A DNA stretch of 61,155 nt from a virus, in the IMG/VR virus record IMGVR_UViG_3300043395_003109, positions 1 to 61,155 of that record. One strand, 5' to 3'. Position 1 is the first letter of the stretch, and every line of letters begins with the position of its first letter. Positions 27,449-36,400 of the stretch are shown in pieces. Position numbers and translations under genes: made by a program. A model generated the notes under the pieces. That model had not been told where the DNA came from, searched no databases, and saw only the letters and a list, made by a program, of their open reading frames with translations.

Positions 27449-27697
27449 ATGAGCACCACTTACCAGCACAATGTTCTCTCCACTGAGTATAACGGTTGGG
27501 AGAATTATGAGACCTGGAATGTTGCACTCTGGATCGACAATGATCAGAGTCTTTATGACATCGCTCGTCGTTGTGTTGATTATAAGCAGTTCGTTGAATA
27601 CATCAGTGAGTTTAAGACACAAACTCCTGATGGTGTTGAATGGAACGATCCTGCAATCAACGTGATTCAGATTAACTCTGACGTGTTCGATTTCTGA
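27449..27697 (+). CDS. DUF7249-like conserved protein, 82 aa
   Basis: ATG at 27449 (MSTTYQHNVLSTEYNGWENY). The segment NGWENYETWNVALWIDNDQS is a hallmark I associate with a small family of unknown function (DUF7249) found in bacteria and phages. Helical C-terminal half. Expressed from promoter copy F. Confidence 0.8.
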   Translation: MSTTYQHNVLSTEYNGWENYETWNVALWIDNDQSLYDIARRCVDYKQFVEYISEFKTQTPDGVEWNDPAINVIQINSDVFDF

Positions 27698-27734
27698 TCT
27701 TCGTTATCAGTAACCACTTCACTTCTTCGTGATT

Positions 27735-27926
27735 ATGACAGTCTCTGAGTTTGCTTCGTTGTCTACACTGGATCTCGTGATTGCTGAGGTTCAAGGTAAA
27801 GTAAAGGTCACACGGTTAGCAACAGTCAAACCCCGTAAGTCTCACCTGGTGATGACACAAACCAAGGGGAATCGTTGTAGAACTAACCGCTCCAGTGGCA
27901 CTAACTTTGTGACACAAGTTCGCTGA
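27735..27926 (+). CDS. Small basic hypothetical protein, 63 aa
   Basis: ATG at 27735 (MTVSEFASLSTLDLVIAEVQ) in the GATTATG junction. The C-terminal half is basic (LATVKPRKSHLVMTQTKGNR) and may bind nucleic acid. No family recognised. Confidence 0.65.
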   Translation: MTVSEFASLSTLDLVIAEVQGKVKVTRLATVKPRKSHLVMTQTKGNRCRTNRSSGTNFVTQVR

Positions 27927-28001
27927 GTTAGTTACACAAACAGTCCTGGGTTATGACTATAAACTAACCCACACACAGTTCCTTATTCTTTCTTCTTGAT
28001 T

Positions 28002-28142
28002 ATGTCTAAGTCGATGATGCTTTCTCTGCTTGCTCAAGGTAACACTGGCAGCGAAATTATGTCCATTCTGGATGTAATCGTGGAGAGTGAATCTGCAAGT
28101 GATTCGATTAACGAACCCACTGCAGATAGCATCGAGTTCTGA
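28002..28142 (+). CDS. Small conserved cyanophage-type protein, 46 aa
   Basis: MSKSMMLSLLAQGNTGSEIM, then SILDVIVESESASDSI. I recall the 'LAQGNTG.EI..ILD' pattern in cyanophages. Acidic, Ser-rich tail. A terminator follows. Confidence 0.75.
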   Translation: MSKSMMLSLLAQGNTGSEIMSILDVIVESESASDSINEPTADSIEF

Positions 28143-28148
28143 TCAGTT

Positions 28149-28192
28149 ACTGTGCGGTCTCTGAGTTATACTTAGGGGTCGCACAGTTTTTT
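28149..28192 (+). terminator. Rho-independent terminator ACTGTGCG / CGCACAGT
   Basis: Perfect 8-bp stem with a 23-base loop, followed by TTTTT. It lies six bases after the stop of the gene at 28002. Confidence 0.8.
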
Positions 28193-28265
28193 ATATTGTT
28201 ATCGGAGCAGTTGTGTATTATAATTACTTTGTGAGTTGTTGATTCTTTATAGTGACAATCGTGAT

Positions 28266-28294
28266 TTGACAGTATAGTGAATTAGCAGTTAATT
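28266..28294 (+). promoter_or_regulatory. Sigma70-like promoter TTGACA-17-TTAATT
   Basis: TTGACA at 28266-28271 and TTAATT at 28289-28294. It is followed by 125 bases of leader before the TTG start at 28420. The rest of the interval 28193-28419 shows no gene; ATATAAAAACG at 28330 could be a second -10 region. Confidence 0.55.
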
Positions 28295-28419
28295 TATGTT
28301 GTTTGTTATTGTTTATAGCGGGCGTTGCGTATATAAAAACGTCTCACTACCCTAACCTACAGAGGTGACAAAACGCGAACGATATATCAATTTCATAAAA
28401 ATTTTCCGGAGTAAAAAAA

Positions 28420-28557
28420 TTGGCACCTAAAAAGAAAGCAAACTGTCACGGATGGGGAATCTTTGGAGGAAAGCACAAAAGAAATAAAAGTTGCGCCACT
28501 GGTATTTTCCGAACTCCTGCACAAAAAAGATCCTCTTCAAAAAGAAAGAAAAAGTGA
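28420..28557 (+). CDS. Small very basic protein with TTG start, 45 aa
   Basis: A GGAG ribosome-binding sequence (28408-28411) is spaced eight bases from TTG. The product reads MAPKKKANCHGWGIFGGKHK, then RNKSCATGIFRTPAQKR and a run of basic residues (SSSKRKKK). It resembles nucleic-acid-binding tails. There is no ATG in frame, so automatic callers would miss it. Its stop overlaps the GTG of the next gene. Confidence 0.55.
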   Translation: MAPKKKANCHGWGIFGGKHKRNKSCATGIFRTPAQKRSSSKRKKK

Positions 28558-28697
28558 GACGAAAATCCCCCTATTGGAATTTCTGGAAGGTAGTCTTTGC
28601 AGGATGGTTAATAAGGTATCCACGACAGTGCTTTACGATTTTCGGAGGTACTATTGGATTTTTATTAGTACTGATATATAATGCGGTAACGAAATAA
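28554..28697 (+). CDS. Small basic single-TM protein with GTG start, 47 aa
   Basis: GTGA overlap with the previous stop. MRRKSPYWNFWKVVFAGWLI, then RYPRQCFTIFGG and a C-terminal TM helix (TIGFLLVLIYNAVTK). Basic aromatic N-terminus followed by a hydrophobic end. Coupled to the basic protein before it. Function unknown. Confidence 0.55.
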   Translation: MRRKSPYWNFWKVVFAGWLIRYPRQCFTIFGGTIGFLLVLIYNAVTK

Positions 28698-28728
28698 AAG
28701 CACTGAAAAAATTCCGGAAAATATTTTT

Positions 28729-28923
28729 ATGACTGAAAAGGTTTATCACATTTATGCAAAGGATCGGTGCATTTATCACAGTTTATCAGAGAGTAAATTC
28801 TCTGAGACATGGGAGATGATGCACAGAATGATTGATCTGCTTGATTTAGATCTTACAAAAGAAGATTTAAGTTATGAAGAACTTTATGTAAATAAGGAAA
28901 TAGTTCTCAATTCTTCTCATTGA
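28729..28923 (+). CDS. Small conserved cyanophage-type protein, 64 aa
   Basis: Starts at an ATGACTGA octamer: MTEKVYHIYAKDRCIYHSLS. Contains TWEMMHRMIDLLDLDLTKED. I recall the 'VYH.YAK..C..H.L...F...W' pattern from cyanophages; unknown function. Confidence 0.8.
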   Translation: MTEKVYHIYAKDRCIYHSLSESKFSETWEMMHRMIDLLDLDLTKEDLSYEELYVNKEIVLNSSH

Positions 28924-28929
28924 GTCGAA

Positions 28930-28959
28930 TTGACAAAAGCATATATAGACTGATAAAAT
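28930..28959 (+). promoter_or_regulatory. Sigma70-like promoter TTGACA-18-TAAAAT
   Basis: TTGACA at 28930-28935 and TAAAAT at 28954-28959, 24 bases before the glycosyltransferase ATG. Confidence 0.75.
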
Positions 28960-28982
28960 TGATCTGAAGGTTCATTTAACTT

Positions 28983-29750
28983 ATGGCAAAAGGATTTACA
29001 GTAAAAGCAACAGCACCTAAACCCAAAACTGAAGATTGGGATTATGATGCGATTAAAGAAAGAATGAAAGGTAAGTCGATTGTTTTCTGTCTTCCTGGTA
29101 GAGGATGTTCATTTATTTTTCTAAAAGCATTTGTACAACTTTGTTTTGATCTTGTACAAAATGGAATGAGTATTCAAATTTCTCAAGATTATTCTTCAAT
29201 GGTGAACTTTGCACGTTGTAAAGTTCTTGGAGCAAATGTTCTCCGTGGTCCGAAGCAGATTCCTTGGGATGGTAAACTAGAATATGATTATCAACTATGG
29301 ATTGACTCGGATATTGTCTTTAACACAGAAAAGTTCTGGCAACTCTGTGATATGGCTCTGAATGAAGAAGGAGAAGAGAAAGAAGTTGTTGCTGGTTGGT
29401 ATGCCACAGAAGATGGTCACACAACCTCAGTAGCACACTGGTTAGAAGAAGAAGATTTCCGCAAGAATGGTGGTGTGATGAATCATGAGACCGTTGAGTC
29501 TATCTCAAAGCGTCGTAAGCCTTTCACAGTTGATTACACTGGTTTTGGTTGGGTATTGATTAAGAAGGGTGTCTTTGAGAATCTTGAGTATCCTTGGTTT
29601 GCACCTAAGATGCAACAGTTTGAATCTGGACAAGTTCAGGATATGTGTGGAGAAGATGTTTCATTCTGTCTTGATGCAAAAGAGGCAGGCTTTGAAATCT
29701 GGTGCGATCCTCGTATTAGAGTCGGACATGAAAAAACTCGCGTAATCTAA
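28983..29750 (+). CDS. Family-2-type glycosyltransferase (GT-A fold), 255 aa
   Basis: Residues about 30-115 form a GT-A-type nucleotide-sugar domain: KSIVFCLPGRGCSFIFLKAF, then FARCKVLGANVL and LWIDSDIVFN, where DSD (about 108-110) is the metal-binding DxD motif. CGEDVSFCLDAKEAGFEIWC near the C-terminus is the usual 'E-D-x-x-F' catalytic region. Such enzymes in cyanophages may modify virion or host glycans. It has its own promoter and leads a coupled set of small genes (TAATG junction). Confidence 0.85.
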   Translation: MAKGFTVKATAPKPKTEDWDYDAIKERMKGKSIVFCLPGRGCSFIFLKAFVQLCFDLVQNGMSIQISQDYSSMVNFARCKVLGANVLRGPKQIPWDGKLEYDYQLWIDSDIVFNTEKFWQLCDMALNEEGEEKEVVAGWYATEDGHTTSVAHWLEEEDFRKNGGVMNHETVESISKRRKPFTVDYTGFGWVLIKKGVFENLEYPWFAPKMQQFESGQVQDMCGEDVSFCLDAKEAGFEIWCDPRIRVGHEKTRVI

Positions 29751-29911
29751 TGAGTACTCTTTACAATCTTTTATATAAAGGGCGTAAAATTTATACTAAT
29801 CTCACTATGGAAGACTGTAGTGAGATTTTACAAGACTTCTCTGAGCGTTTTTACTCGGGAGAAGATATTGATCCTAATTTAATTGAAATGGAGGAAATTA
29901 CAAATGGCTAA
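29750..29911 (+). CDS. Small acidic hypothetical protein, 53 aa
   Basis: MSTLYNLLYKGRKIYTNLTM, then EDCSEILQDFSERFYSGED. Strand, strand, helix. Coupled at both ends (TAATG before, 8-base overlap after). This small gene next to the one at 29904 is familiar from cyanophages. Confidence 0.75.
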   Translation: MSTLYNLLYKGRKIYTNLTMEDCSEILQDFSERFYSGEDIDPNLIEMEEITNG

Positions 29912-30044
29912 AGGTGGAAGTAATAAGACTATTTTTGAACCAGGAGCACCAAAGAAGACTCGTCAAGGACGGTCTGCTCGTACACTACTCAGTGCGACCT
30001 CTCGTAATGGACGTAAGAAAAGGTATCGCGGTCAAGGTCGGTGA
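29904..30044 (+). CDS. Small very basic conserved protein, 46 aa
   Basis: MAKGGSNKTIFEPGAPKKTR, then QGRSARTLLSATSRNG and RKKRYRGQGR. I recall this as a highly conserved cyanophage protein near the baseplate genes. Arg/Lys-rich and probably nucleic-acid binding or virion-associated; no assigned role. Confidence 0.85.
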   Translation: MAKGGSNKTIFEPGAPKKTRQGRSARTLLSATSRNGRKKRYRGQGR

Positions 30045-30268
30045 TTCAACTTAATCCTCAAATCCCAGTCATTACTCCCAAAGGTAATGGTTGGGCTTTT
30101 TTTATGATCGATCGATCTCAAGAACACGATCTTGAATGGGTTGTCTTTCTAGATAGTAATGGGGAATGTTGGACTTTTAAAAATTCTGATATTCGCATTC
30201 AGAAGAACTATACTCTTCATAGAAACAATCCATCAGGATTACCAATATGTACTACACAGATCCAGTAG
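30041..30268 (+). CDS. Small hypothetical protein with GTG start, 75 aa
   Basis: GTGATT overlaps the preceding TGA. Product starts MIQLNPQIPVITPKGNGWAF; beta-rich (HDLEWVVFLDSNGECWTFKN). Its last residues overlap the next gene by 22 bases. I recall homologues in cyanophages beside the basic protein upstream. Confidence 0.8.
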   Translation: MIQLNPQIPVITPKGNGWAFFMIDRSQEHDLEWVVFLDSNGECWTFKNSDIRIQKNYTLHRNNPSGLPICTTQIQ

Positions 30269-30918
30269 ATGAATGGAATTCAATTCATAAAGATGATTTG
30301 TGGGTATATAACAAACTCTTTTTATCACACTCTCTAGGGTATCTGTGTGGTCCTGTGGGGACTTCTGTTCCATCTCCAGATCATTATATCGTCCGACCAA
30401 GTATTAATTTGCTGGGTATGGGACGATTTTCTCGTATTGAATGGATTTACAAATATACTGATCACTTTCATCCATCAGAATTTTGGTGTCAGAGGTTCTA
30501 TGGTAATCATATAAGTGTTGATTTTAGAGATAAAAAAGCAGAACTTGTAGTATTAGGTGAACGAGATGATGACAATTTGTTGTATAAATGGGAAAAGTGG
30601 ACTAAGATAGAGAAAGAAGTTCAATTTCCAGAGGTATTAAACAACCTAAAAGGAAATTATGAATGGATTAATTGTGAATTTATTGGAAATAAACTCATAG
30701 AAGTCCATTTTAGACGTAATCCAGACTTTCGTTATGGTAATTCTGTTGCAATCCCTGTTTGGAAAGGAGAAGAATTAGAGAAAATAGATAGTTTTATATT
30801 TGTTGATGATCAAGATTACCTTCGAAAAGGATTTTATATCGATACTCGGGATAGCAACCCCGTAAAAAGTTCTGATTTTAACGAATCAGGAGCAAACAAT
30901 GACCAAAAAAGTCGATAA
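30247..30918 (+). CDS. Conserved cyanophage-type protein, 223 aa
   Basis: MYYTDPVDEWNSIHKDDLWV, then CGPVGTSVPSPDHYIVRPS and INLLGMGRFSRIEW. I recall the 'P-D-x-Y-I-V-R-P...N-L-x-G-M-G' block from cyanophage hypothetical proteins. The middle (VDFRDKKAELVVLGERDDD) could be an ATP-grasp-like core, but no catalytic set is certain. Confidence 0.8.
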   Translation: MYYTDPVDEWNSIHKDDLWVYNKLFLSHSLGYLCGPVGTSVPSPDHYIVRPSINLLGMGRFSRIEWIYKYTDHFHPSEFWCQRFYGNHISVDFRDKKAELVVLGERDDDNLLYKWEKWTKIEKEVQFPEVLNNLKGNYEWINCEFIGNKLIEVHFRRNPDFRYGNSVAIPVWKGEELEKIDSFIFVDDQDYLRKGFYIDTRDSNPVKSSDFNESGANNDQKSR

Positions 30919-31156
30919 AGATCAAAATTTTATGCGAAATGAGTGGGGAACTCAATATTTGAGCAGTGAATATGGGTGGGAAACTCAAATTCAGAAGCAA
31001 AAAATGCTTCGTGAGATTGCAAACGATGAATTAACTCCCAAAAAACACGATTTTTACCATCAAAATGAAATTCATTCAAAAATACGCAATGATGAGGACT
31101 ATGATGACTGGGATTATGGGACAGAACCTCTCTATGAATCCAAAAAACCCGAATAA
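30899..31156 (+). CDS. Small conserved hypothetical protein, 85 aa
   Basis: MTKKVDKDQNFMRNEWGTQY, then QKQKMLREIANDELTPKKHD. Acidic end. Conserved position just before gp25 suggests a link to baseplate assembly, but nothing in the sequence shows it. Confidence 0.75.
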   Translation: MTKKVDKDQNFMRNEWGTQYLSSEYGWETQIQKQKMLREIANDELTPKKHDFYHQNEIHSKIRNDEDYDDWDYGTEPLYESKKPE

Positions 31157-31159
31157 ATA
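31152..31159 (+). promoter_or_regulatory. Late promoter AATAAATA before gp25
   Basis: Overlaps the stop of the upstream gene and lies 20 bases before the gp25 ATG. One mismatch to TATAAATA. It would start the structural operon. Confidence 0.55.
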
Positions 31160-31179
31160 ATACAGATTTTGTACTTTTT

Positions 31180-31581
31180 ATGCCTCTAGAGCGGGTCAGT
31201 AAAGGATTTAAAGACCTGAGTATGACCTTTCAGGCCAATCCACTCAACTATGACCTTATTGCACTCAAAAATGAGACTGCTATTGCTCGCTCTATTCGAA
31301 ATTTAGTATTAACTTATCCAGGAGAACGCTTTTTTAACGAAAATTTAGGTTCAAAAGTAAGTCGTTCTCTTTTTGAAAACATTGATGAAATATCTTCATC
31401 AATAATTAAAGACGAAATTGAAAATACTATTAGAAGTTATGAGCCAAGAGTGAATTTAATTTCAGTAATTATATCTCCAGATTATGATCAAGGCGAGTTT
31501 AACGTAACCATAAATTATAGAATTGTAGGTATTGATGTTTTACCTCAACAGTTATCATTTGCACTTCAGCCAACACGATAA
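31180..31581 (+). CDS. 25: gp25-like baseplate wedge subunit, 133 aa
   Basis: Contractile-tail baseplate protein of the gp25 family, the sheath initiator of the wedge. Characteristic segments: DLSMTFQANPLNYDLIALKN, IARSIRNLVLTYPGERFF and LGSKVSRSLFENI. Length equals T4 gp25 (132 aa). Directly precedes gp6 with only the stop between them, the usual gp25-gp6 order. Confidence 0.92.
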   Translation: MPLERVSKGFKDLSMTFQANPLNYDLIALKNETAIARSIRNLVLTYPGERFFNENLGSKVSRSLFENIDEISSSIIKDEIENTIRSYEPRVNLISVIISPDYDQGEFNVTINYRIVGIDVLPQQLSFALQPTR

Positions 31582-33492
31582 ATGGCATTAGTTAATTTTA
31601 CTAATTTAGACTTCGATCAAATAAAAAGTTCAATTCGCGAATATCTAAGAGCGAATTCGAACTTTACTGATTATGATTTTGAAGGATCGAATCTTTCAAC
31701 TTTGGTTGATGTCTTAGCATACAATACATATATTTCCTCATATAATGCTAATATGATTAGCAATGAGGTTTTTATTGATGGTGCGACACTCAGAGAAAAT
31801 GTAGTTTCTCTTGCAAGAAATATTGGATATGTTCCACATTCTCGCGCATCATCAAAAGCAAATATCTCATTTTTTGTAGATACGACAGGATTTACTACTA
31901 ATCCACTTACACTAACAATTAAAAATGGAGTTATTTGCACTTCAAGTAGTTCTTTTGGAAATCAAAGTTTCTCATTTACAATTCCACAAGATATTACTGT
32001 TCCTGTAGTAAATGGTATTGCTTTATTTGAAAATATTGATGTTTATGAAGGAACTTACGTTGTTAATAGTTTTACGGTTGATGCCAACAATCCAAATCAA
32101 AAATTTATTTTAGACAACGCAAATATTGATGTAGATTCAATTCGTGTTTTTGTACGAAACACTCAGTCCAGTACAGTTAAGAGTGTATATAAATTATCCA
32201 AAAATCTTTTTGAAATTACTTCAGAATCAAGAGTTTTCTTTATCCAAGAAATAGAAGATCAAAGATATGAATTAATTTTTGGTGATGGAGTGTTTGGTAA
32301 AAAACTTGAAAATTTAAATTATATTGAAGTTTCTTATAATATTACTAATGGGGAGAGTGGAAATGGAATATCCTCTTTTAATTTTAATGGACGTATTGTA
32401 GATAATAATAACAGAGTAGTTACAACTGGTATTTCTTTAATCACAACAAATTCTCCATCACAAAATGGAAGAGAAATTGAATCTGTTGAGTCAATTAAGA
32501 AATATGCACCAAGAAAGTATTCTGCACAAAATCGTGCAGTTACTGCCACAGATTACGAAACTATAATACCAACAATCTATCCAGAAGCAGAATCAATTTC
32601 TGTGTTTGGTGGTGAAGATCTTAATCCACCAAAGTATGGAAGGGTTTTTATAAGTATTAAACCAATTAATGGGCCATTTGTTTCAAGTCAGGTTAAAGAT
32701 AATATTGAAAGAGACTTAAGAAGGTATGCAGTTGCAGGTATAGTTCCTGAAATTATTGATTTAAAGTATCTTTACTTAGAAACAGATACAACTGCTTATT
32801 ATAACTCAAATTCTACAAATAATTCAAATAATTTAAAAGATTCTATTTTCAACAATATTAAAAATTATGCAAATTCAAAGGAACTTAATAAGTATGGTGC
32901 AAGATTTAAATATAGTAAATATCTCAAAATAATTGATGATTCAAATAGCGCAATCACTTCCAATATTACCAAAGTTGTAATGAGACGTGATTTGGGGGCA
33001 GCGTTAAATAAGTTTGCTGATTATGAAATTTGTTATGGAAATCAGTTTCACATTAAAAATATCAATGGATATAATATTAAATCATCAGGATTTCGTATTG
33101 CAGGGGTGAATGATACCCTTTATATGTCAGACCTTCCAAATTCAAATGGATTAACTGGAAGTATTTTCTTTTTTAAATTACAATCAACGACACAACCAAT
33201 AATTGTAAGAAAAAATGTCGGAACAATTGATTATGTTAAAGGAGAAATTAGATTATATCCAGTAAATATAAGTTCTACTTCAAAAACTTCTTTTTCTCAA
33301 CCAATAATTGAAATTTCTGTCATTCCAAAATCAAATGATGTGATTGGATTGCAAGATTTATACTTGCAATTAGATGTCAATAAAAGTGTATTAAATATGT
33401 TATCGGATGAAATTTCTTCTGGTTCAGATGTATCTGGATCAACATATAAAGTTACATCAAGCTACACTAACGGAGACCTCGTAAGAATATAA
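31582..33492 (+). CDS. 6: gp6-like baseplate wedge subunit (J-like), 636 aa
   Basis: Main connector of the baseplate wedge ring. The N-terminus ALVNFTNLDFDQIKSSIREY, then LRANSNFTDYDFEGSNL and LVDVLAYNTYISSYN, is typical of gp6/gpJ. RYELIFGDGVFGKKLENLNY and DYETIIPTIYPEAESISVF are further conserved blocks. Similar in length to T4 gp6 (660 aa). Located between gp25 and the giant structural protein. Confidence 0.9.
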   Translation: MALVNFTNLDFDQIKSSIREYLRANSNFTDYDFEGSNLSTLVDVLAYNTYISSYNANMISNEVFIDGATLRENVVSLARNIGYVPHSRASSKANISFFVDTTGFTTNPLTLTIKNGVICTSSSSFGNQSFSFTIPQDITVPVVNGIALFENIDVYEGTYVVNSFTVDANNPNQKFILDNANIDVDSIRVFVRNTQSSTVKSVYKLSKNLFEITSESRVFFIQEIEDQRYELIFGDGVFGKKLENLNYIEVSYNITNGESGNGISSFNFNGRIVDNNNRVVTTGISLITTNSPSQNGREIESVESIKKYAPRKYSAQNRAVTATDYETIIPTIYPEAESISVFGGEDLNPPKYGRVFISIKPINGPFVSSQVKDNIERDLRRYAVAGIVPEIIDLKYLYLETDTTAYYNSNSTNNSNNLKDSIFNNIKNYANSKELNKYGARFKYSKYLKIIDDSNSAITSNITKVVMRRDLGAALNKFADYEICYGNQFHIKNINGYNIKSSGFRIAGVNDTLYMSDLPNSNGLTGSIFFFKLQSTTQPIIVRKNVGTIDYVKGEIRLYPVNISSTSKTSFSQPIIEISVIPKSNDVIGLQDLYLQLDVNKSVLNMLSDEISSGSDVSGSTYKVTSSYTNGDLVRI

Positions 33493-33496
33493 TAAA

Positions 33497-36400
33497 ATGA
33501 CAGAAACCAGAATTAAAATCAGTTCCATCGTTGAAAATCAACTACCTCAGTTTGTTTTAGAAGAGTTTCCTCTTGTTTCCGAATTTTTATCACAGTATTA
33601 CATTTCCTTAGAAAGTCAAGGAAATGTAAGTGATATACTTCAAAATATTGATCAATATATCAAAGTTGATCAATTAACAAATTTAGTAGAATCGACAGTT
33701 TTAACATCTGATGTAACTTTTTTTGATTCTACGATTAATGTCTCCTCTACTGCAGGATTTCCAAATTCTTACGGTCTTTTATTAATTGATTCCGAAATCA
33801 TTACATATACTTCAAAAACCCCTACAACTTTTGAAGGATGTATTCGTGGTTTTAGTGGCGTAACTTCTTATAAAATAAAAGATGAATTAACTTTTACAGA
33901 AACTGAGTCACAAGAGCACATTGCTTCTGCAACTGTAACAAATTTAAGTATTCTTTTTCTAAAAGAATTTTTAATTAAGGTCAAAAAACAAGTAACTCCT
34001 GGATTTGAAGAAAGAGAGTTATATTCTGAATTAAATGAAAATCTTTTTATTAAACAGTCTATAGATTTTTATTCCTCAAAAGGAACTGATAATTCTTTTA
34101 AAATTCTTTTTGGTGCCTTATATGGACAAGAAGTTGAAGTTATTAAACCTAGAGATTATTTAATTCAACCATCTGATGCACAATATAGAATTACTTCGGA
34201 TTTAGTTGTAGAAGAAATTGAAGGAAATCTAGAGAATCTTGTTAATACAACAATTTACCAAAAAAATAGTGATGATGAGATAATTGCACAAGGAACTGTC
34301 TCAAAAGTCGAAAAAATTAGAAGGGGATCAAAAAATTATTATACATTATCTTTAGATTCTGCGTATAATAATGATATTGGCGCAAATGGCACTGTTTATG
34401 GAAATTTTGTTATTCACCCCAAAACAAAGACTATTCTAACAACACTTTCTGGTTCTAATACCTTAGATGTGGATTCTACTGTTGGATTTCCAAAAACAAA
34501 TGGAAATATTACTATAGATCTTGAAAATGGAACTTCTTTAAATATCACTTATACTTCAAAAACATTAAATCAATTTTTTGGATGCGAAGGTATTAATCAA
34601 GATATTCCAGAATCCACAGAAATAAAGATAAATGAATTTGCTTATGGAAATTTTTCTACAAATACCATAAAATTTAGAATATTAGGTGTATTATCTGATG
34701 TCAATGTTCCAGGTAATACTATCTTTTATTCAAAAGACGATACTATAAAGATAAAGACCTTAGGCATAGATCTTAAAGACTATAAAGCAAATAATTGGTT
34801 CTTTAACATTCCGGTAAAGTATGAAGTAAAATCTATAGAACTTTTAGATAACTCCGATAAATCATATAGAGTTAATCTCTATGATGATCATTTCTTTAAG
34901 ATTGGAAATTCGGTTTCATTATTGTCTTCAAGTGGAATAGAGTACACTGGATTTGTTGTTTCATTTATTAACGAAAAATCATTTAGTATTCAACTTGGTT
35001 CTAAAAGTGACTTATTGGATACAAATCTTCTATATTTTGCTAGAAAAAATGTAACGAAAGTATTTTCAGAAAATTATCCTTCAGTAAATCAATATACGTC
35101 AAACGTTCAAAATATTTACTATGAAAATAGTAAATCTTTATATGTTTCTTCACCATCACTTCCAACTTATTTAAATCAAACCTTAAAAATAAACGACCGT
35201 TCAACATCTTTTAGTGGATCTTTCAGTGGCACTACTTTAGAAATTGGAAAGCATGGATTTTATACAGGTGATTCAATAGTTTATAAACCAACATCCACAA
35301 ACACTTTAGGAATATCTACTGGTGTTTATTTTATTAAAAAAATAAGTGATACTCAAGTAAAAATCGCAAGAAGCAGAAATAATATCTTCACGGAAAATTT
35401 TGTTTCTGTTGGTGGAACTGTTACAAATGCAAGGTTTGAACTTACAGATTTTACTTATAGAGATTTAAGTACTCAATTACTAGAATCCCAAAAGTTAATT
35501 AGAAAAATTGCAACTCCAGAAAATGATGGAAATACATATGAAACACATCCTGGGTTAACTGGTATTTTTGTAAATGGTGTTGAAGTTCTTAACTATAAGT
35601 CAAAAGATAATGTTTATTATGGTCCAATTGAAAAAATTATTCCAATAGCACCTGGATCTGGATATGATATCATTAATCCACCAGTCGTAACTATTACTGA
35701 TCCTGTTGGAACAGGAGCAGTAGCAAATTGTTCTGTTGTGGGTGGTTTAAAAAGAATTGATATTGTTGATCCTGGATTTGATTATCTAGAAGATCCAAAA
35801 ATCAATATTACGGGAGGAAATGGATCAGGTGCAGTTGCTGTTGCAAAATTAATCAGTTTTGATCACTCTATTTCTTTCAATTCACAAGGATCTGCAGGTT
35901 TGGTAAAACTAAATCCAACAAATACAATTGGATTTTCGAGTCATCATAAGTTTAGAGATGCGGAAGAAGTTGTTTATGTTACTGATGGTCAATCATCTAT
36001 CGTTGGTGGAATATCAACAATAAGTGGACTATCTACAAACTCAACTTATTATGTTTCAGTCCAAGATGCATTTAATATAAAACTTCATAAATCATTTGAA
36101 GATGCTGTTGCTGGCATTAATACATTTCAAATTACCTCTTACGGAATAGGAAATCATTCGTTTAAATCCAAGAATAAAAAGAAAAAAATTGGATCTATTA
36201 TAGTAGAAAATAGTGGCGTCAATTATCAAAATAAGTTAACAGCAACAAGTATAAGTGGAATTAATACTGCGCTTAACGTTGTTACAATAACGGATCATGG
36301 ATATCAAAGTGGAGAGATTATTGTATATAATGCAACAGAAACTCCTGTTGGAGGTCTCTCATCTAACACTTCTTATTATGTAACTAAAGTAGATGATAAT

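Noticed and set aside
28463-28681. 72-codon frame overlapping the TTG-started basic protein
   Set aside because: It starts at a TTG with no ribosome-binding site and conflicts with two better supported coupled frames.
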